A DNA stretch of 12,856 nucleotides from Ulvibacter sp047614245 (GTDB lineage Bacteria; Bacteroidota; Bacteroidia; Flavobacteriales; Flavobacteriaceae): NCBI GenBank assembly GCA_047614245.1, contig JBLHIC010000073.1, forward strand, positions 1 to 12,856. The letters are read 5' to 3'. Of this stretch, positions 1-6,920 are shown one piece after another; the first letter of the stretch is position 1; every line of letters starts with the position of its first letter. The position numbers were made by a program, and so were the translations under genes. Below the pieces are notes generated by a model. It had not been told where the DNA came from, made no database searches, and worked only from the letters and a program-made list of their open reading frames with translations.

Positions 1-867
1 CCAGGGGATAGTGAGCCGGAAGAGTATTATATGAGTGTCCTCCTAAATCGAGGTACTGGAAAAAATATGATAATGTATTCTACTGAAGGTGGCATGGATA
101 TAGAAACAGTGGCAGAAGAGACGCCACATTTAATTTTTACCGAAGAAATTGACCCTTCCGTGGGATTGTTAGGGTTTCAGGCTAGAAAGATTGCTTTTAA
201 CCTTGGATTGAGTGGTAAAGCGTTTAAACAAATGACAAAATTTGTTAGTGCACTCTACAAGGCTTATTTGAATAGCGACTCATCTATGTTTGAAATAAAT
301 CCTGTTTTGAAAACCAGTGACGATCGGATCATTGCAGTTGATGCCAAAGTTAGTATTGATGATAATGCTTTATTTCGTCATCCCGATTATGTGGCAATGC
401 GCGACTTAAGAGAAGAAAATGCAATAGAGGTTGAAGCTCGTGAAGTGGGACTTAACTACGTGGATCTTGATGGAAATGTTGGCTGCATGGTAAACGGTGC
501 AGGGTTGGCAATGGCAACAATGGATCTTATTAAACAAGCCGGTGGAGAACCCGCAAATTTCTTAGATGTTGGTGGTACTGCTGATGCAGAAAGGGTAGAG
601 GTTGCTTTTAAGTTGATACTCAGAGATCCAAACGTAAAGGCTATTTTAATTAATATTTTTGGAGGAATAGTACGTTGCGATAGAGTCGCACAGGGAATTG
701 TTGATGCTTATAAAAATATGGGAACCATAGAAGTGCCTATAATTGTTCGATTACAAGGAACTAATGCAGATGTCGCAAAAGAATTGATAGACAATAGTGG
801 TCTAGATGTTCAAAGTGCTATTGAATTTAAAGAGGCTGCAGATAAAGTACAGATGGTATTGGCGTAA
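1..867 (+). CDS. sucC: Succinyl-CoA ligase (ADP-forming) subunit beta, 5'-truncated by the window edge
   Basis: Beta subunit of the TCA-cycle enzyme that converts succinyl-CoA, ADP and phosphate to succinate, CoA and ATP in the cytoplasm, as a complex with the alpha subunit SucD. The frame is open from base 1 (reading PGDSEPEEYY before the first Met at 31), so the gene starts outside the window. About 288 of the roughly 390-400 residues usual for the family are present, and the missing N-terminus holds the first part of the ATP-grasp fold. Visible hallmarks are STEGGMDIE, the metal-binding EINP and the following DAK segment of the ATP-grasp domain. The C-terminal CoA-ligase domain follows, with GCMVNGAGLAMATMD, GGEPANFLDVGG and NIFGGIVRCD. 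All match the E. coli SucC pattern closely. The stop TAA at 865-867 is followed by a strong terminator. No sucD follows, so the two subunits are not adjacent on the 3' side here. Confidence 0.97.
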   Translation, partial: PGDSEPEEYYMSVLLNRGTGKNMIMYSTEGGMDIETVAEETPHLIFTEEIDPSVGLLGFQARKIAFNLGLSGKAFKQMTKFVSALYKAYLNSDSSMFEINPVLKTSDDRIIAVDAKVSIDDNALFRHPDYVAMRDLREENAIEVEAREVGLNYVDLDGNVGCMVNGAGLAMATMDLIKQAGGEPANFLDVGGTADAERVEVAFKLILRDPNVKAILINIFGGIVRCDRVAQGIVDAYKNMGTIEVPIIVRLQGTNADVAKELIDNSGLDVQSAIEFKEAADKVQMVLA

Positions 868-887
868 CTAGCTTTTTAAATAATTCT

Positions 888-920
888 AAAAGCCCTGGAT
901 TTATTCAGGGCTTTTTTTTT
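888..920 (+). terminator. Rho-independent terminator of sucC
   Basis: A ten-base stem AAAAGCCCTG (888-897) pairs with CAGGGCTTTT (906-915) around an eight-base loop, and a run of nine T (912-920) follows. It lies 21 bases after the sucC stop and separates sucC from the next gene. Confidence 0.92.
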
Positions 921-1040
921 GTCAAATTTGGACATTTTATTTAACATAGCGTTAATTATGAGTTAAATTAGAAATAATCAGTAACATTAAGGTATGAATG
1001 TAAGTCTATTCTATATATCAATCTTTAAAAACGAATCATT

Positions 1041-1373
1041 ATGAAAAAATTAAGTGTAATTCTAATAGCCTTCGTGCTTTTATTAGGAACCAATGTAACG
1101 GCTGCAGATGCCGGATTAGACAAAGACAAAAAATTAACCATTTCAGAGGAGATTGGCGAGCTGCTTAAAGATGCCGATATGGAATTGGATTACGATGTTA
1201 ATGCCAATGTAACTTTTATGATTAATGGGGAAGGTGAGATTGTTGTTCTTATCGTTGATACCAGTGACATTTCTATTGAGAGATTTATAAAAAGTAGATT
1301 GAATTATAAAAAACTACAAAATAAACTATTAGCAGGCGAGGAATACAAAGTTCCTATCATCATGAAAGCTTGA
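1041..1373 (+). CDS. Small exported protein, TonB-C-terminus-like (hypothetical)
   Basis: A 110-residue protein with a clear Sec signal peptide: MKK, a hydrophobic stretch (about residues 4-18), and a likely cleavage within TNVTAADAG (about residues 18-25). The mature part is about 87 residues. Its core pattern, VTFMINGEGEIVVLIVDTSD, then a helix ending in SRLNYKKL, then a closing strand GEEYKVPIIM, resembles the TonB C-terminal fold (strand-strand-helix-strand with a late 'y.vpv' strand). That resemblance is my inference. There is no membrane anchor or proline-rich linker, so it is probably a soluble periplasmic protein and not a true energy transducer. Similar small exported proteins of unknown role are common in Flavobacteriia. 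It is a single-gene unit between two terminators (888-920 and 1395-1428). No ribosome-binding site is evident, as is usual in this phylum. Confidence 0.8.
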   Translation: MKKLSVILIAFVLLLGTNVTAADAGLDKDKKLTISEEIGELLKDADMELDYDVNANVTFMINGEGEIVVLIVDTSDISIERFIKSRLNYKKLQNKLLAGEEYKVPIIMKA

Positions 1374-1394
1374 ATACCAGCCTAATTAAAAAAT

Positions 1395-1428
1395 AAAATC
1401 CTGAACTCATCGCTCAGGATTTTTTTTT
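1395..1428 (+). terminator. Rho-independent terminator of the small exported protein gene
   Basis: Stem AAAATCCTGA (1395-1404) pairs with TCAGGATTTT (1414-1423) around a nine-base loop, with a T run to 1428. It begins 22 bases after the stop codon of the preceding gene and lies 30 bases before the next start. Confidence 0.92.
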
Positions 1429-1457
1429 GTTTCAAACTTTTGTATTAGTATTGTGTT

Positions 1458-1856
1458 ATGGAAAATGATAATAGCAGGGCAATAATAAGTGATCTCATCT
1501 TCTTAGCTTATGCCGATGGCAAACTTACTGACTCTGAATACGATTTTATCTTGCAAATTGCTTTACGGCTGGATCTGAACGAATTAGAAGTTCAGAAACT
1601 TTTTGACAAGCCTACCTCTTCGAGACTAATATTTACCGAATTAGAACGAATCTCACATTTTTATAAACTTGTACTTTTAATGAATGTAGATATGGAGACT
1701 CACGAAAAGGAGGTAATTGCAATTAGGAACTTTGGCCTAAAAATGGGAATACGAGCAGGAGTTTTTGATCAAATATTACTTCAGATGGGGCAGTATAAAA
1801 ACAAAATAATTCCCAGTGATGATTTGGTTAACATTTTTCGAACGTATTATAATTAA
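1458..1856 (+). CDS. TerB-fold helical protein
   Basis: A 132-residue, all-helical, probably cytoplasmic protein with no signal peptide or membrane segment. The N-terminal helix plus loop, ISDLIFLAYADGKLTDSEYDFI (residues 10-31), is the typical TerB pattern of a hydrophobic helix ending in D-G-x-L/I-x-x-x-E. The second half repeats the arrangement as a degenerate copy: LVLLMNVDMETHEKEVIAI, then NFGLKMGI, consistent with the pseudo-twofold TerB fold that binds metal through acidic residues. The C-terminal segment NKIIPSDDLVNIF is, from memory, typical of the short Bacteroidetes TerB family. TerB proteins are linked to tellurite resistance and metal-associated stress, but single-domain stand-alone versions like this have no established role. 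No other ter genes are nearby. Identification of the fold is fairly secure; the function is unknown. Confidence 0.85.
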   Translation: MENDNSRAIISDLIFLAYADGKLTDSEYDFILQIALRLDLNELEVQKLFDKPTSSRLIFTELERISHFYKLVLLMNVDMETHEKEVIAIRNFGLKMGIRAGVFDQILLQMGQYKNKIIPSDDLVNIFRTYYN

Positions 1857-1983
1857 AGAATGACTTATTACTGTAGACTTTTTATTGGGTTTCCTCAGTA
1901 AATTGACAGTATTATAAATATAAGATATTCAGTATTTAAGAGCTTATTGGTAAATTATTTTTGTAAATTATGACGATAATGTA

Positions 1984-1999
1984 TTATTTTCGAAAATAA
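1984..1999. repeat. 16-bp perfect palindrome
   Basis: TTATTTTCGAAAATAA reads identically on both strands. It lies 128 bases after the terB-like stop codon. It could be a symmetric protein-binding site or a chance result of AT-rich composition. It has no T tract and so is not a terminator. Confidence 0.7.
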
Positions 2000-2248
2000 C
2001 AGAGAAGTTTTCGTTTAAGAACAGTCGAAGTCTGTTTAAAAAATAAAATATATATTTAGACAATATTTGGCAGGTTTATTCATATTTTTTTTTAAAATTT
2101 GCAATTGGCGTGCTAATTATTGATGTCTGAAATATTAAAAATATTTATTAGTTACTAACTCGACGAATGCGCAAGTTTGTAATTTAATTAAGATAATGGT
2201 TGAGAAATTTCATAATTGGAATTTAATTTGGTTAGTTAGTTGAAAATG

Positions 2249-2282
2249 GTCACGTGTTACTCAATCGATGCGTGACTTTTTT
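2249..2282 (+). terminator. Terminator-like hairpin between convergent genes
   Basis: GTCACG (2249-2254) pairs with CGTGAC (2271-2276) around a 16-base loop, followed by six T (2277-2282). A-rich bases before the left arm extend pairing with the T tract. It lies 393 bases after the terB-like stop, which is far for that gene's own terminator. It lies 67 bases beyond the rluF stop on the other strand, where the tract after the stem (CCATTTT) is weaker. It may serve both directions, or end an unannotated plus-strand transcript. Confidence 0.5.
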
Positions 2283-2354
2283 ATACAGTTGGAGTGAATA
2301 ATGACTATTGTCGAGACTACTTTTTTTGCCCGTTTTACCTGCTCATTTCAAACC

Positions 2355-3125
2355 CTACCTACTTTTGCGAGATATCCGTTCTATTTTACTTGCGGCTGGT
2401 GCATTTTCGGAGTCTGTTACGGCCTCTTGTAACCCATTTACTTCTTCTGTAGTTAAATCCCGCCATTTCCCGATTTTAAGATTTCCGAGGGATATATTCA
2501 TAATGCGTTCACGTTTAAGACTTATCACCTCATATTCTAAGTATTCGCACATTCTACGAATTTGACGATTTAGGCCTTGAACTAAAATAATTCTAAAAAC
2601 AAATCTACTAAGCCTTTCTACATTGCATTTCTTCGTAGTAGTTTCAAGTTCGTGTAAAGGAACACCGCTACTCATTTTTTTAATAAACTCATCCGTAACT
2701 GGACGATCGACTTTTACAATATATTCTTTTTCGTGTTTATTTCCAGCTCTTAGTATTTTGTTGACAATATCACCATCATTTGTCATTAACAGCAAACCTT
2801 CACTTGGTTTGTCAAGTCTACCAACATGAAATATTCTTTCTTTATGTCCGATAAAATCAACAACATTACCATCAACTCTTCTATCGGTAGTGCAAGTGAT
2901 ACCGGTAGGCTTATTCAAGGCGATGTAAACTAAGGTATTGTTGCTAACAATAAGCTTTCCATCTATCCTTATTTCATCACCAGGCATAGCTCGATCGCCT
3001 AGAGTCTTAGCTTCACCATTGATTGTAACACGACCATTTTCAATAAGTACATCAGCTTGGCGACGTGAACAATAGCCACTATCACTAATGGCTTTATTTA
3101 ATCTAATGGAATCCGGATGGTTCAT
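2355..3125 (-). CDS. rluF: 23S rRNA pseudouridine synthase, RluF-type (RsuA/RluB/RluE/RluF family)
   Basis: A 256-residue enzyme that isomerises a uridine in 23S rRNA to pseudouridine (U2604 in E. coli, where RluF also acts on tRNA-Tyr). An N-terminal S4 RNA-binding domain (about residues 6-60) contains IRLNKAISDSGYCSRRQAD and GRVTINGE. The catalytic domain carries the family motif VGRLDKPSEGLLLMTNDGD, with Asp105 as the expected catalytic residue. NKILRAGN.HEKEY, GVPL, TKKC and VQGLNRQIRRMCE then point to the RluF branch specifically. The short charged tail after about residue 235 has no recognised domain. The ATG at 3125 is placed well relative to the S4 domain and 24 bases from a good promoter box. 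Its stop faces the convergent gap at 1857-2354. It lies 163 bases downstream of uvrB but seems to have its own promoter. Confidence 0.93.
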   Translation of the reverse strand: MNHPDSIRLNKAISDSGYCSRRQADVLIENGRVTINGEAKTLGDRAMPGDEIRIDGKLIVSNNTLVYIALNKPTGITCTTDRRVDGNVVDFIGHKERIFHVGRLDKPSEGLLLMTNDGDIVNKILRAGNKHEKEYIVKVDRPVTDEFIKKMSSGVPLHELETTTKKCNVERLSRFVFRIILVQGLNRQIRRMCEYLEYEVISLKRERIMNISLGNLKIGKWRDLTTEEVNGLQEAVTDSENAPAASKIERISRKSR

Positions 3126-3149
3126 TTTTTTTCTTTAAAATTTAGAGTG

Positions 3150-3177
3150 CAAATATACACAGTTTCAGAGTGACAAA
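3150..3177 (-). promoter_or_regulatory. Bacteroidetes-type promoter of rluF
   Basis: On the minus strand TTTG (3174-3177) is followed, after 16 bases, by TATATTTG (3150-3157), an exact match to the TAnnTTTG -7 consensus of the Bacteroidetes primary sigma factor. The -7 box ends 24 bases before the rluF ATG. The spacer is at the short end of the usual range. Confidence 0.6.
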
Positions 3178-3186
3178 GTTTCAGAG
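3161..3186. repeat. 10-bp direct repeat at the rluF promoter
   Basis: AGTTTCAGAG occurs at 3161-3170 and again at 3177-3186, a 16-base period separated by TGACAA. The first copy lies in the promoter spacer and the second covers the outer edge of the -33 element. It may be an operator, or a decayed low-complexity repeat of the sort often seen between flavobacterial genes. Confidence 0.6.
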
Positions 3187-3288
3187 TTCGTGTTGGGTAC
3201 TTGAATCTTCCCCGGTAAAACCCCTTAAAGTCAAGTCAAGTAGACAATTGTCTGTCAATACTGTGGTTGTAGAGTTTCAAACAATCAA

Positions 3289-5289
3289 CTACTTCACCTT
3301 TTCCAATTGATTCTGAAGTGATTTTATTTTATCTCTTAGTTTAGCCGCCATCATAAAATCTAAATCTTTCGCAGCTTTTTCCATTGCCTTTCTAGTATCA
3401 CGTACTTTCTTTTCAATTTGTGGTTTCGATAAATACTCAGTTTCTTTTTCCGCAGCCAAACTAGCGGCTGTTTCAACTGAATAGGCATCTTGTTTAGACT
3501 TGGTCAGCGCATTTGCGAAAGATTTTTTAATCGCAGTCGGAGTAATATTGTTTTTTTGATTGTAGGCAATTTGCCTTTCTCTTCGGTAATTTGTTCCGTC
3601 GATAGTTGCCTGCATACTTTTAGTAATCTTATCTGCATACATTATTGCCTTCCCATTAAGGTTCCTCGCAGCACGACCAACAGTCTGCGTTAATGAGCGG
3701 GCACTCCTTAAAAATCCTTCCTTGTCTGCATCTAATATTGCAACCAAAGAGACTTCTGGTAAATCTAATCCTTCTCTCAATAAATTTACGCCTACCAAGA
3801 CGTCAAATAATCCAAGACGAAGGTCTTGCATAATTTCTACCCTTTCCAACGTATCTACGTCACTATGAATATAACGACAGCGGATAGATATACGTTCTAG
3901 ATATTTTGTCAGCTCTTCAGCCATTCGTTTGGTAAGTGTAGTAACTAAAATTCTTTCATCTACCTCTATGCGTAAATGAATTTGTTCAATCAAGTCGTCT
4001 ATCTGATTTAAACTCGGACGAATCTCAATGGGTGGATCAAGCAGCCCAGTTGGACGAATTATTTGTTCCACAAATACGCCGTCTGTTTTTTCTAATTCAT
4101 AATCGGCGGGAGTTGCACTTACATAAATTACCTGATTTTGGATTGCCTCAAATTCTTCAAATTTCAGGGGGCGATTGTCCATTGCCGCAGGTAACCTAAA
4201 TCCGTAATCAACTAAATTCTCTTTACGACTGCGGTCACCCCCATACATAGCACTTACTTGAGGGATTGATACGTGACTCTCATCCACAATCATTAAATAA
4301 TCATCTGGGAAGTAATCTAATAGGCAAAAGGGGCGTGTACCAGGTAATCTTTGATCTAGATAGCGTGAATAATTTTCAATGCCACTGCAATACCCTAATT
4401 CGCGAATCATTTCTAAATCGAAATTAGTCCGCTCATCCAGTCGCTTAGCTTCGAGGTGCTTCCCAATTTCTTTAAAATATTCAACCTGCTTGACCAAATC
4501 ATCTTGAATTCCACGAATTGCACCTTGCAATACATCAGGGGAAGTAACAAACATATTAGCAGGATAAATGGTTAGCCGCTCGTGTTTTTCAATGACATTA
4601 TTTGTTTTTGGATCAAATGCTTCAATTTCTTCGATTTCGTCACCAAAAAAATGAACTCTGAAAGCGTCGTTTGCGTATCCTGGAAAGATGTCAACAGTAT
4701 CTCCTTTAATTCTGAAATTACCGTGATTAAACTCCATTTCAGTTCTAGAGTAAAGACTCTGAACCAAACGATGTAAAAGCTTCGTTCTGGAAATAATCTG
4801 TCCCTTTTCTATACTGATTACGTTTTTCTGAAACTCTACAGGATTCCCAATACCATATAAACAGGATACCGATGAAACAACTATAACATCACGTCTTCCT
4901 GAAAGTAAGGAAGAAGTGGTGCTAAGTCGCATTACTTCAATTTCCTCATTAATGGAAAGATCTTTTTCTATATAAGTTCCACTAGAAGGAATAAATGCTT
5001 CGGGCTGGTAATAGTCATAATAGGATACGAAATACTCTACTGCATTTTCAGGAAATAGATTTTTGAATTCAGTATAGAGCTGTGCCGCTAGTGTTTTGTT
5101 ATGAGCTAAAACTAGAGTTGGTTTTTGTACTTCCTCAATTACATTGGCTACACTAAAAGTTTTTCCACTACCTGTAACCCCCAAAAGTGTTTGGTACTTT
5201 TCACCGGCATTTAAACCTGCAACTAAAGATTTAATTGCAGTAGGTTGGTCTCCGGTAGGAGTAAATTCCGATTTAATTTTGAATTTCAT
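3289..5289 (-). CDS. uvrB: Excinuclease ABC subunit B (UvrB)
   Basis: The damage-verification helicase of bacterial nucleotide excision repair. It receives lesions from UvrA and then recruits UvrC, which cuts on both sides of the damage. At 666 residues it is full length (E. coli 673). Helicase motifs appear in order: Walker A GVTGSGKT (37-44); the beta-hairpin region YYDYYQPEAFIPSSGTYIEKD (90-110), which clamps the DNA strands; motif II VDESH (335-339); motif III SATP (391-394); and motif VI QTVGRAARN (535-543). The C-terminal UVR domain (about 624-659), which contacts UvrC, is intact. No key residue is missing. The gene lies 71 bases downstream of an unidentified small gene and 163 bases upstream of rluF. 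A TACTTTTG box 19 bases before the ATG suggests transcription of its own. No uvrA or uvrC is nearby, as is usual because the uvr genes are often scattered. Confidence 0.98.
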   Translation of the reverse strand: MKFKIKSEFTPTGDQPTAIKSLVAGLNAGEKYQTLLGVTGSGKTFSVANVIEEVQKPTLVLAHNKTLAAQLYTEFKNLFPENAVEYFVSYYDYYQPEAFIPSSGTYIEKDLSINEEIEVMRLSTTSSLLSGRRDVIVVSSVSCLYGIGNPVEFQKNVISIEKGQIISRTKLLHRLVQSLYSRTEMEFNHGNFRIKGDTVDIFPGYANDAFRVHFFGDEIEEIEAFDPKTNNVIEKHERLTIYPANMFVTSPDVLQGAIRGIQDDLVKQVEYFKEIGKHLEAKRLDERTNFDLEMIRELGYCSGIENYSRYLDQRLPGTRPFCLLDYFPDDYLMIVDESHVSIPQVSAMYGGDRSRKENLVDYGFRLPAAMDNRPLKFEEFEAIQNQVIYVSATPADYELEKTDGVFVEQIIRPTGLLDPPIEIRPSLNQIDDLIEQIHLRIEVDERILVTTLTKRMAEELTKYLERISIRCRYIHSDVDTLERVEIMQDLRLGLFDVLVGVNLLREGLDLPEVSLVAILDADKEGFLRSARSLTQTVGRAARNLNGKAIMYADKITKSMQATIDGTNYRRERQIAYNQKNNITPTAIKKSFANALTKSKQDAYSVETAASLAAEKETEYLSKPQIEKKVRDTRKAMEKAAKDLDFMMAAKLRDKIKSLQNQLEKVK

Positions 5290-5308
5290 CTATCTTTTTG
5301 AGAGAGAA

Positions 5309-5316
5309 CAAAAGTA
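5309..5316 (-). promoter_or_regulatory. -7 box of a putative uvrB promoter
   Basis: TACTTTTG on the minus strand matches TAnnTTTG exactly and ends 19 bases before the uvrB ATG. A TTG at the expected -33 distance is not visible, so the promoter call is moderate. I looked for but did not find a clear LexA-type palindrome here. Confidence 0.45.
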
Positions 5317-5360
5317 CTGAAATTTGACCGAGTTCCTTTAAAACAATTCGGGATAGAATA

Positions 5361-5804
5361 TTACTTAACGGTTTTAAAAACTAGATTTTTTTTCTTGTAA
5401 CTCAGTGTAATCTCATCGGCCACTTTGCTAGAAATATACTGGATTTGATCCTTTGTAATATCAAAACTCATAGTAGTAATCCAGATTTTAGCAGGGTTTG
5501 AATTATCAGATTCGATTTCCTCTTCATCTGAAGTCAATTCTAAATTGCTGCTGCCACTGAATAGAACTTTACAATGGCTCTTTGTCCGAATATTGATTCT
5601 ACTAAAAATCATCAAATTCAGAAATTCGAATCCGCCTAATTCTTGGTAGTTGATATAAAGCACACCATCATTTGATTCAGCGAGTCGTTCGCCTTCTACT
5701 TCCAATTTTAAATTTTCAGCAAACGATGGTAAATCCGCATCGTCATTTGCCTCAGGTTTACCTTTCCCTGAAAAAACCTTGCTTAATCCTTTAAGTATGC
5801 TCAT
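5361..5804 (-). CDS. Hypothetical cytosolic protein upstream of uvrB
   Basis: A 147-residue protein I do not recognise. It has no signal peptide or membrane span. The first about 16 residues are basic and glycine-rich (MSILKGLSKVFSGKGK). An acidic segment follows (NDDADLP), then a region of alternating hydrophobic and charged residues that should form beta strands, for example GVLYINYQELGGFEFLNLMI (47-66), and a second acidic cluster SDEEEIESD. The C-terminus is a helix followed by a basic strand, ITLSYKKKNLVFKTVK. It ends 71 bases before uvrB on the same strand, so partial co-transcription is possible, but uvrB has a candidate promoter in the gap. Start ATG at 5804. That it is a real gene is supported by its length, neighbours' orientation and compatible codon use; the function is unknown. 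Confidence 0.75.
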   Translation of the reverse strand: MSILKGLSKVFSGKGKPEANDDADLPSFAENLKLEVEGERLAESNDGVLYINYQELGGFEFLNLMIFSRINIRTKSHCKVLFSGSSNLELTSDEEEIESDNSNPAKIWITTMSFDITKDQIQYISSKVADEITLSYKKKNLVFKTVK

Positions 5805-5889
5805 TGATGTTTTTTACGAAGTACGACTAAATTGATCAATTTATTTTTTAAAAGTAATTAATTTTTTGGTGGATGCAATTCCAATATAC

Positions 5890-6336
5890 CTATTTATCTA
5901 AAAGCCTTCTATGATAGTTGATCTGTCCAAGATGATAGGTAAGGTGTGTAGTTAGATGAATTAAAAAGTATTCGGCCGACATCTTTTCCTTAAAAACAAT
6001 CTTTGGATAATCTTGTTTCAATTGCCCCTCATTCAATGAATCAAGGGTGGTCTTAATCATTGAAAGTGTCTTATCAATCTCTTGAATTAAATCTGCCCTT
6101 GGAATGTGTTTTTCTGAAAATTCAAATTTCCGATCTCTAATATAACCAGTATTGCCTAGTTCGGCCCCTATAAATGCGTTTAAGTTCCCTATTAGGTGTA
6201 AACATAAATTTCCTGAAGAATTTAAAATCGCACCTTCGATGAGCCAAAGGTTATCTTCGTTTTGGTAGGATTCAATTTCGAACTTCAGTTTATTTAAATC
6301 TCTTTCAAAAAATGATTTTAAGGTTGAAATTAGCAT
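5890..6336 (-). CDS. DinB/YfiT-family putative metal-dependent protein
   Basis: A 148-residue four-helix-bundle protein of the DinB superfamily. The expected metal-binding triad is visible: a His in the second helix, LCLHLIGNL (His47), and the pair in the last helix, HLTYHLGQINYHRRLL (His131 and His135; His127 is also in this helix). Characterised relatives include bacillithiol-dependent transferases (BstA), mycothiol-dependent maleylpyruvate isomerase and the damage-induced Bacillus DinB. A thiol-transferase or detoxification role is therefore possible but is inference; the name does not imply DNA polymerase IV. It has no signal peptide. It lies 85 bases upstream of the hypothetical gene ending at 5361. 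A second, broken DinB gene of a different subtype lies about 600 bases upstream, and the two share little sequence beyond the fold motifs, so they are not recent duplicates. Confidence 0.85.
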   Translation of the reverse strand: MLISTLKSFFERDLNKLKFEIESYQNEDNLWLIEGAILNSSGNLCLHLIGNLNAFIGAELGNTGYIRDRKFEFSEKHIPRADLIQEIDKTLSMIKTTLDSLNEGQLKQDYPKIVFKEKMSAEYFLIHLTTHLTYHLGQINYHRRLLDK

Positions 6337-6554
6337 AAAATTGTTCTTTTAGGAAGTTGTTTATTTTGCTCAATAGAATTTAGATTACGAATAAAGCAGT
6401 TGCGCTTTTTGAATTTCTGATTAGTGAGGTTTATCAGACATATTTATACATTTATCTAGAAAAACTAAGTCATTAGAACTATAGTTTAGCACTAACAATA
6501 AGCCGTGAGTCTAAAGGACACTATTTGGAATAAACAATAAAGATCTTTCAATAA

Positions 6555-6920
6555 CTATTGAGCCATCTCACTGTTCGTAAAATGCAGAGTGAATTGCTCC
6601 TCCCCACGATTACCACTATAGTCGCTTATGTAAACATCGGTTAGGGTGAAGACAAAACGATTTCCGCTCTTTGCATTTTGCCAAAGACGAGCCCTATCAA
6701 AAACTCGTCCAGAGGTCGCGGCTTCTTTTAGTTTATCAGAAATCTCATCACGATTCTTTTTTACCACATATGTCAGGCTACCTTCTAATTCAACTTTTTT
6801 CAAGACCATTATTTTTTCTGAAGCGTCGTCGTTTAATCCATCGATAATGAGCTGTCCGTCTTGTGCCATTGCAGTAGTTCCGATAAAAAGGAAGAGAAAA
6901 AGTATCTGAATATTTTTCAT
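6555..6920 (-). CDS. Small exported protein with faint Hcp/TssD resemblance
   Basis: A 121-residue protein with a clear signal peptide: MKNIQ, a hydrophobic core LFLFLFIGTTA, and AMAQ with likely cleavage after Ala19 or Gln20. The mature 100 residues resemble the type VI secretion tube protein Hcp in outline. There is a short central helix, KLKEAATSGRVFDRARLW (about 63-80), which resembles the 'KL..A..TGk...eA.L' segment of Hcp. It is followed by strands FVFTLTDVYISDYSG (89-103) and EEQFTLHFTN (107-116), like the 'y.l.dV.vssy......E.isLnf' ending of Hcp. Classical Hcp lacks a signal peptide and no T6SS gene is in the window, so a tube role is unlikely. A beta-barrel periplasmic or secreted protein is the safer reading. 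It lies just downstream of the broken DinB gene and has its own candidate promoter. Confidence 0.75.
   Translation of the reverse strand: MKNIQILFLFLFIGTTAMAQDGQLIIDGLNDDASEKIMVLKKVELEGSLTYVVKKNRDEISDKLKEAATSGRVFDRARLWQNAKSGNRFVFTLTDVYISDYSGNRGEEQFTLHFTNSEMAQ

Larger units (their letters stand above)
1857..2354. other. Gene-poor AT-rich gap between convergent terB-like and rluF genes
   Basis: About 500 bases without a credible coding frame on either strand. The stretch is strongly AT-biased with many poly-A and poly-T runs. It contains a 16-bp perfect palindrome (1984-1999), a small hairpin with AACAG/CTGTT arms (2020-2036), a TATTTTTG match to the Bacteroidetes -7 promoter box (1956-1963, plus strand, without a convincing -33 partner), and a terminator-like hairpin (2249-2282). 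This arrangement would fit a noncoding transcript, but nothing in the sequence proves one. Confidence 0.6.

Noticed and set aside
1426..1453. TTTG plus TAGTATTG as a promoter for the terB-like gene
   Set aside because: The -7-like box ends only four bases before the ATG, so transcription would begin inside the gene. The box also overlaps the region right after the previous terminator.
1857..2300. Replication origin
   Set aside because: The AT-richness and palindrome are suggestive, but no DnaA-box cluster was seen and no replication gene is adjacent.
2308..2565. Plus-strand open frame that would encode an 85-residue protein overlapping the end of rluF
   Set aside because: It is antisense to the conserved 3' part of rluF and its translation has no family character.
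3242..3253. AGACAATTGTCT palindrome downstream of uvrB as its terminator
   Set aside because: There is no T tract on the minus strand after the stem, so it does not fit an intrinsic terminator. It may be chance.
6393..6408. AAAGC/GCTTT hairpin with a T run as a terminator
   Set aside because: Only five base pairs with two G-C pairs, and about 150 bases from the end of the nearest gene reading toward it.
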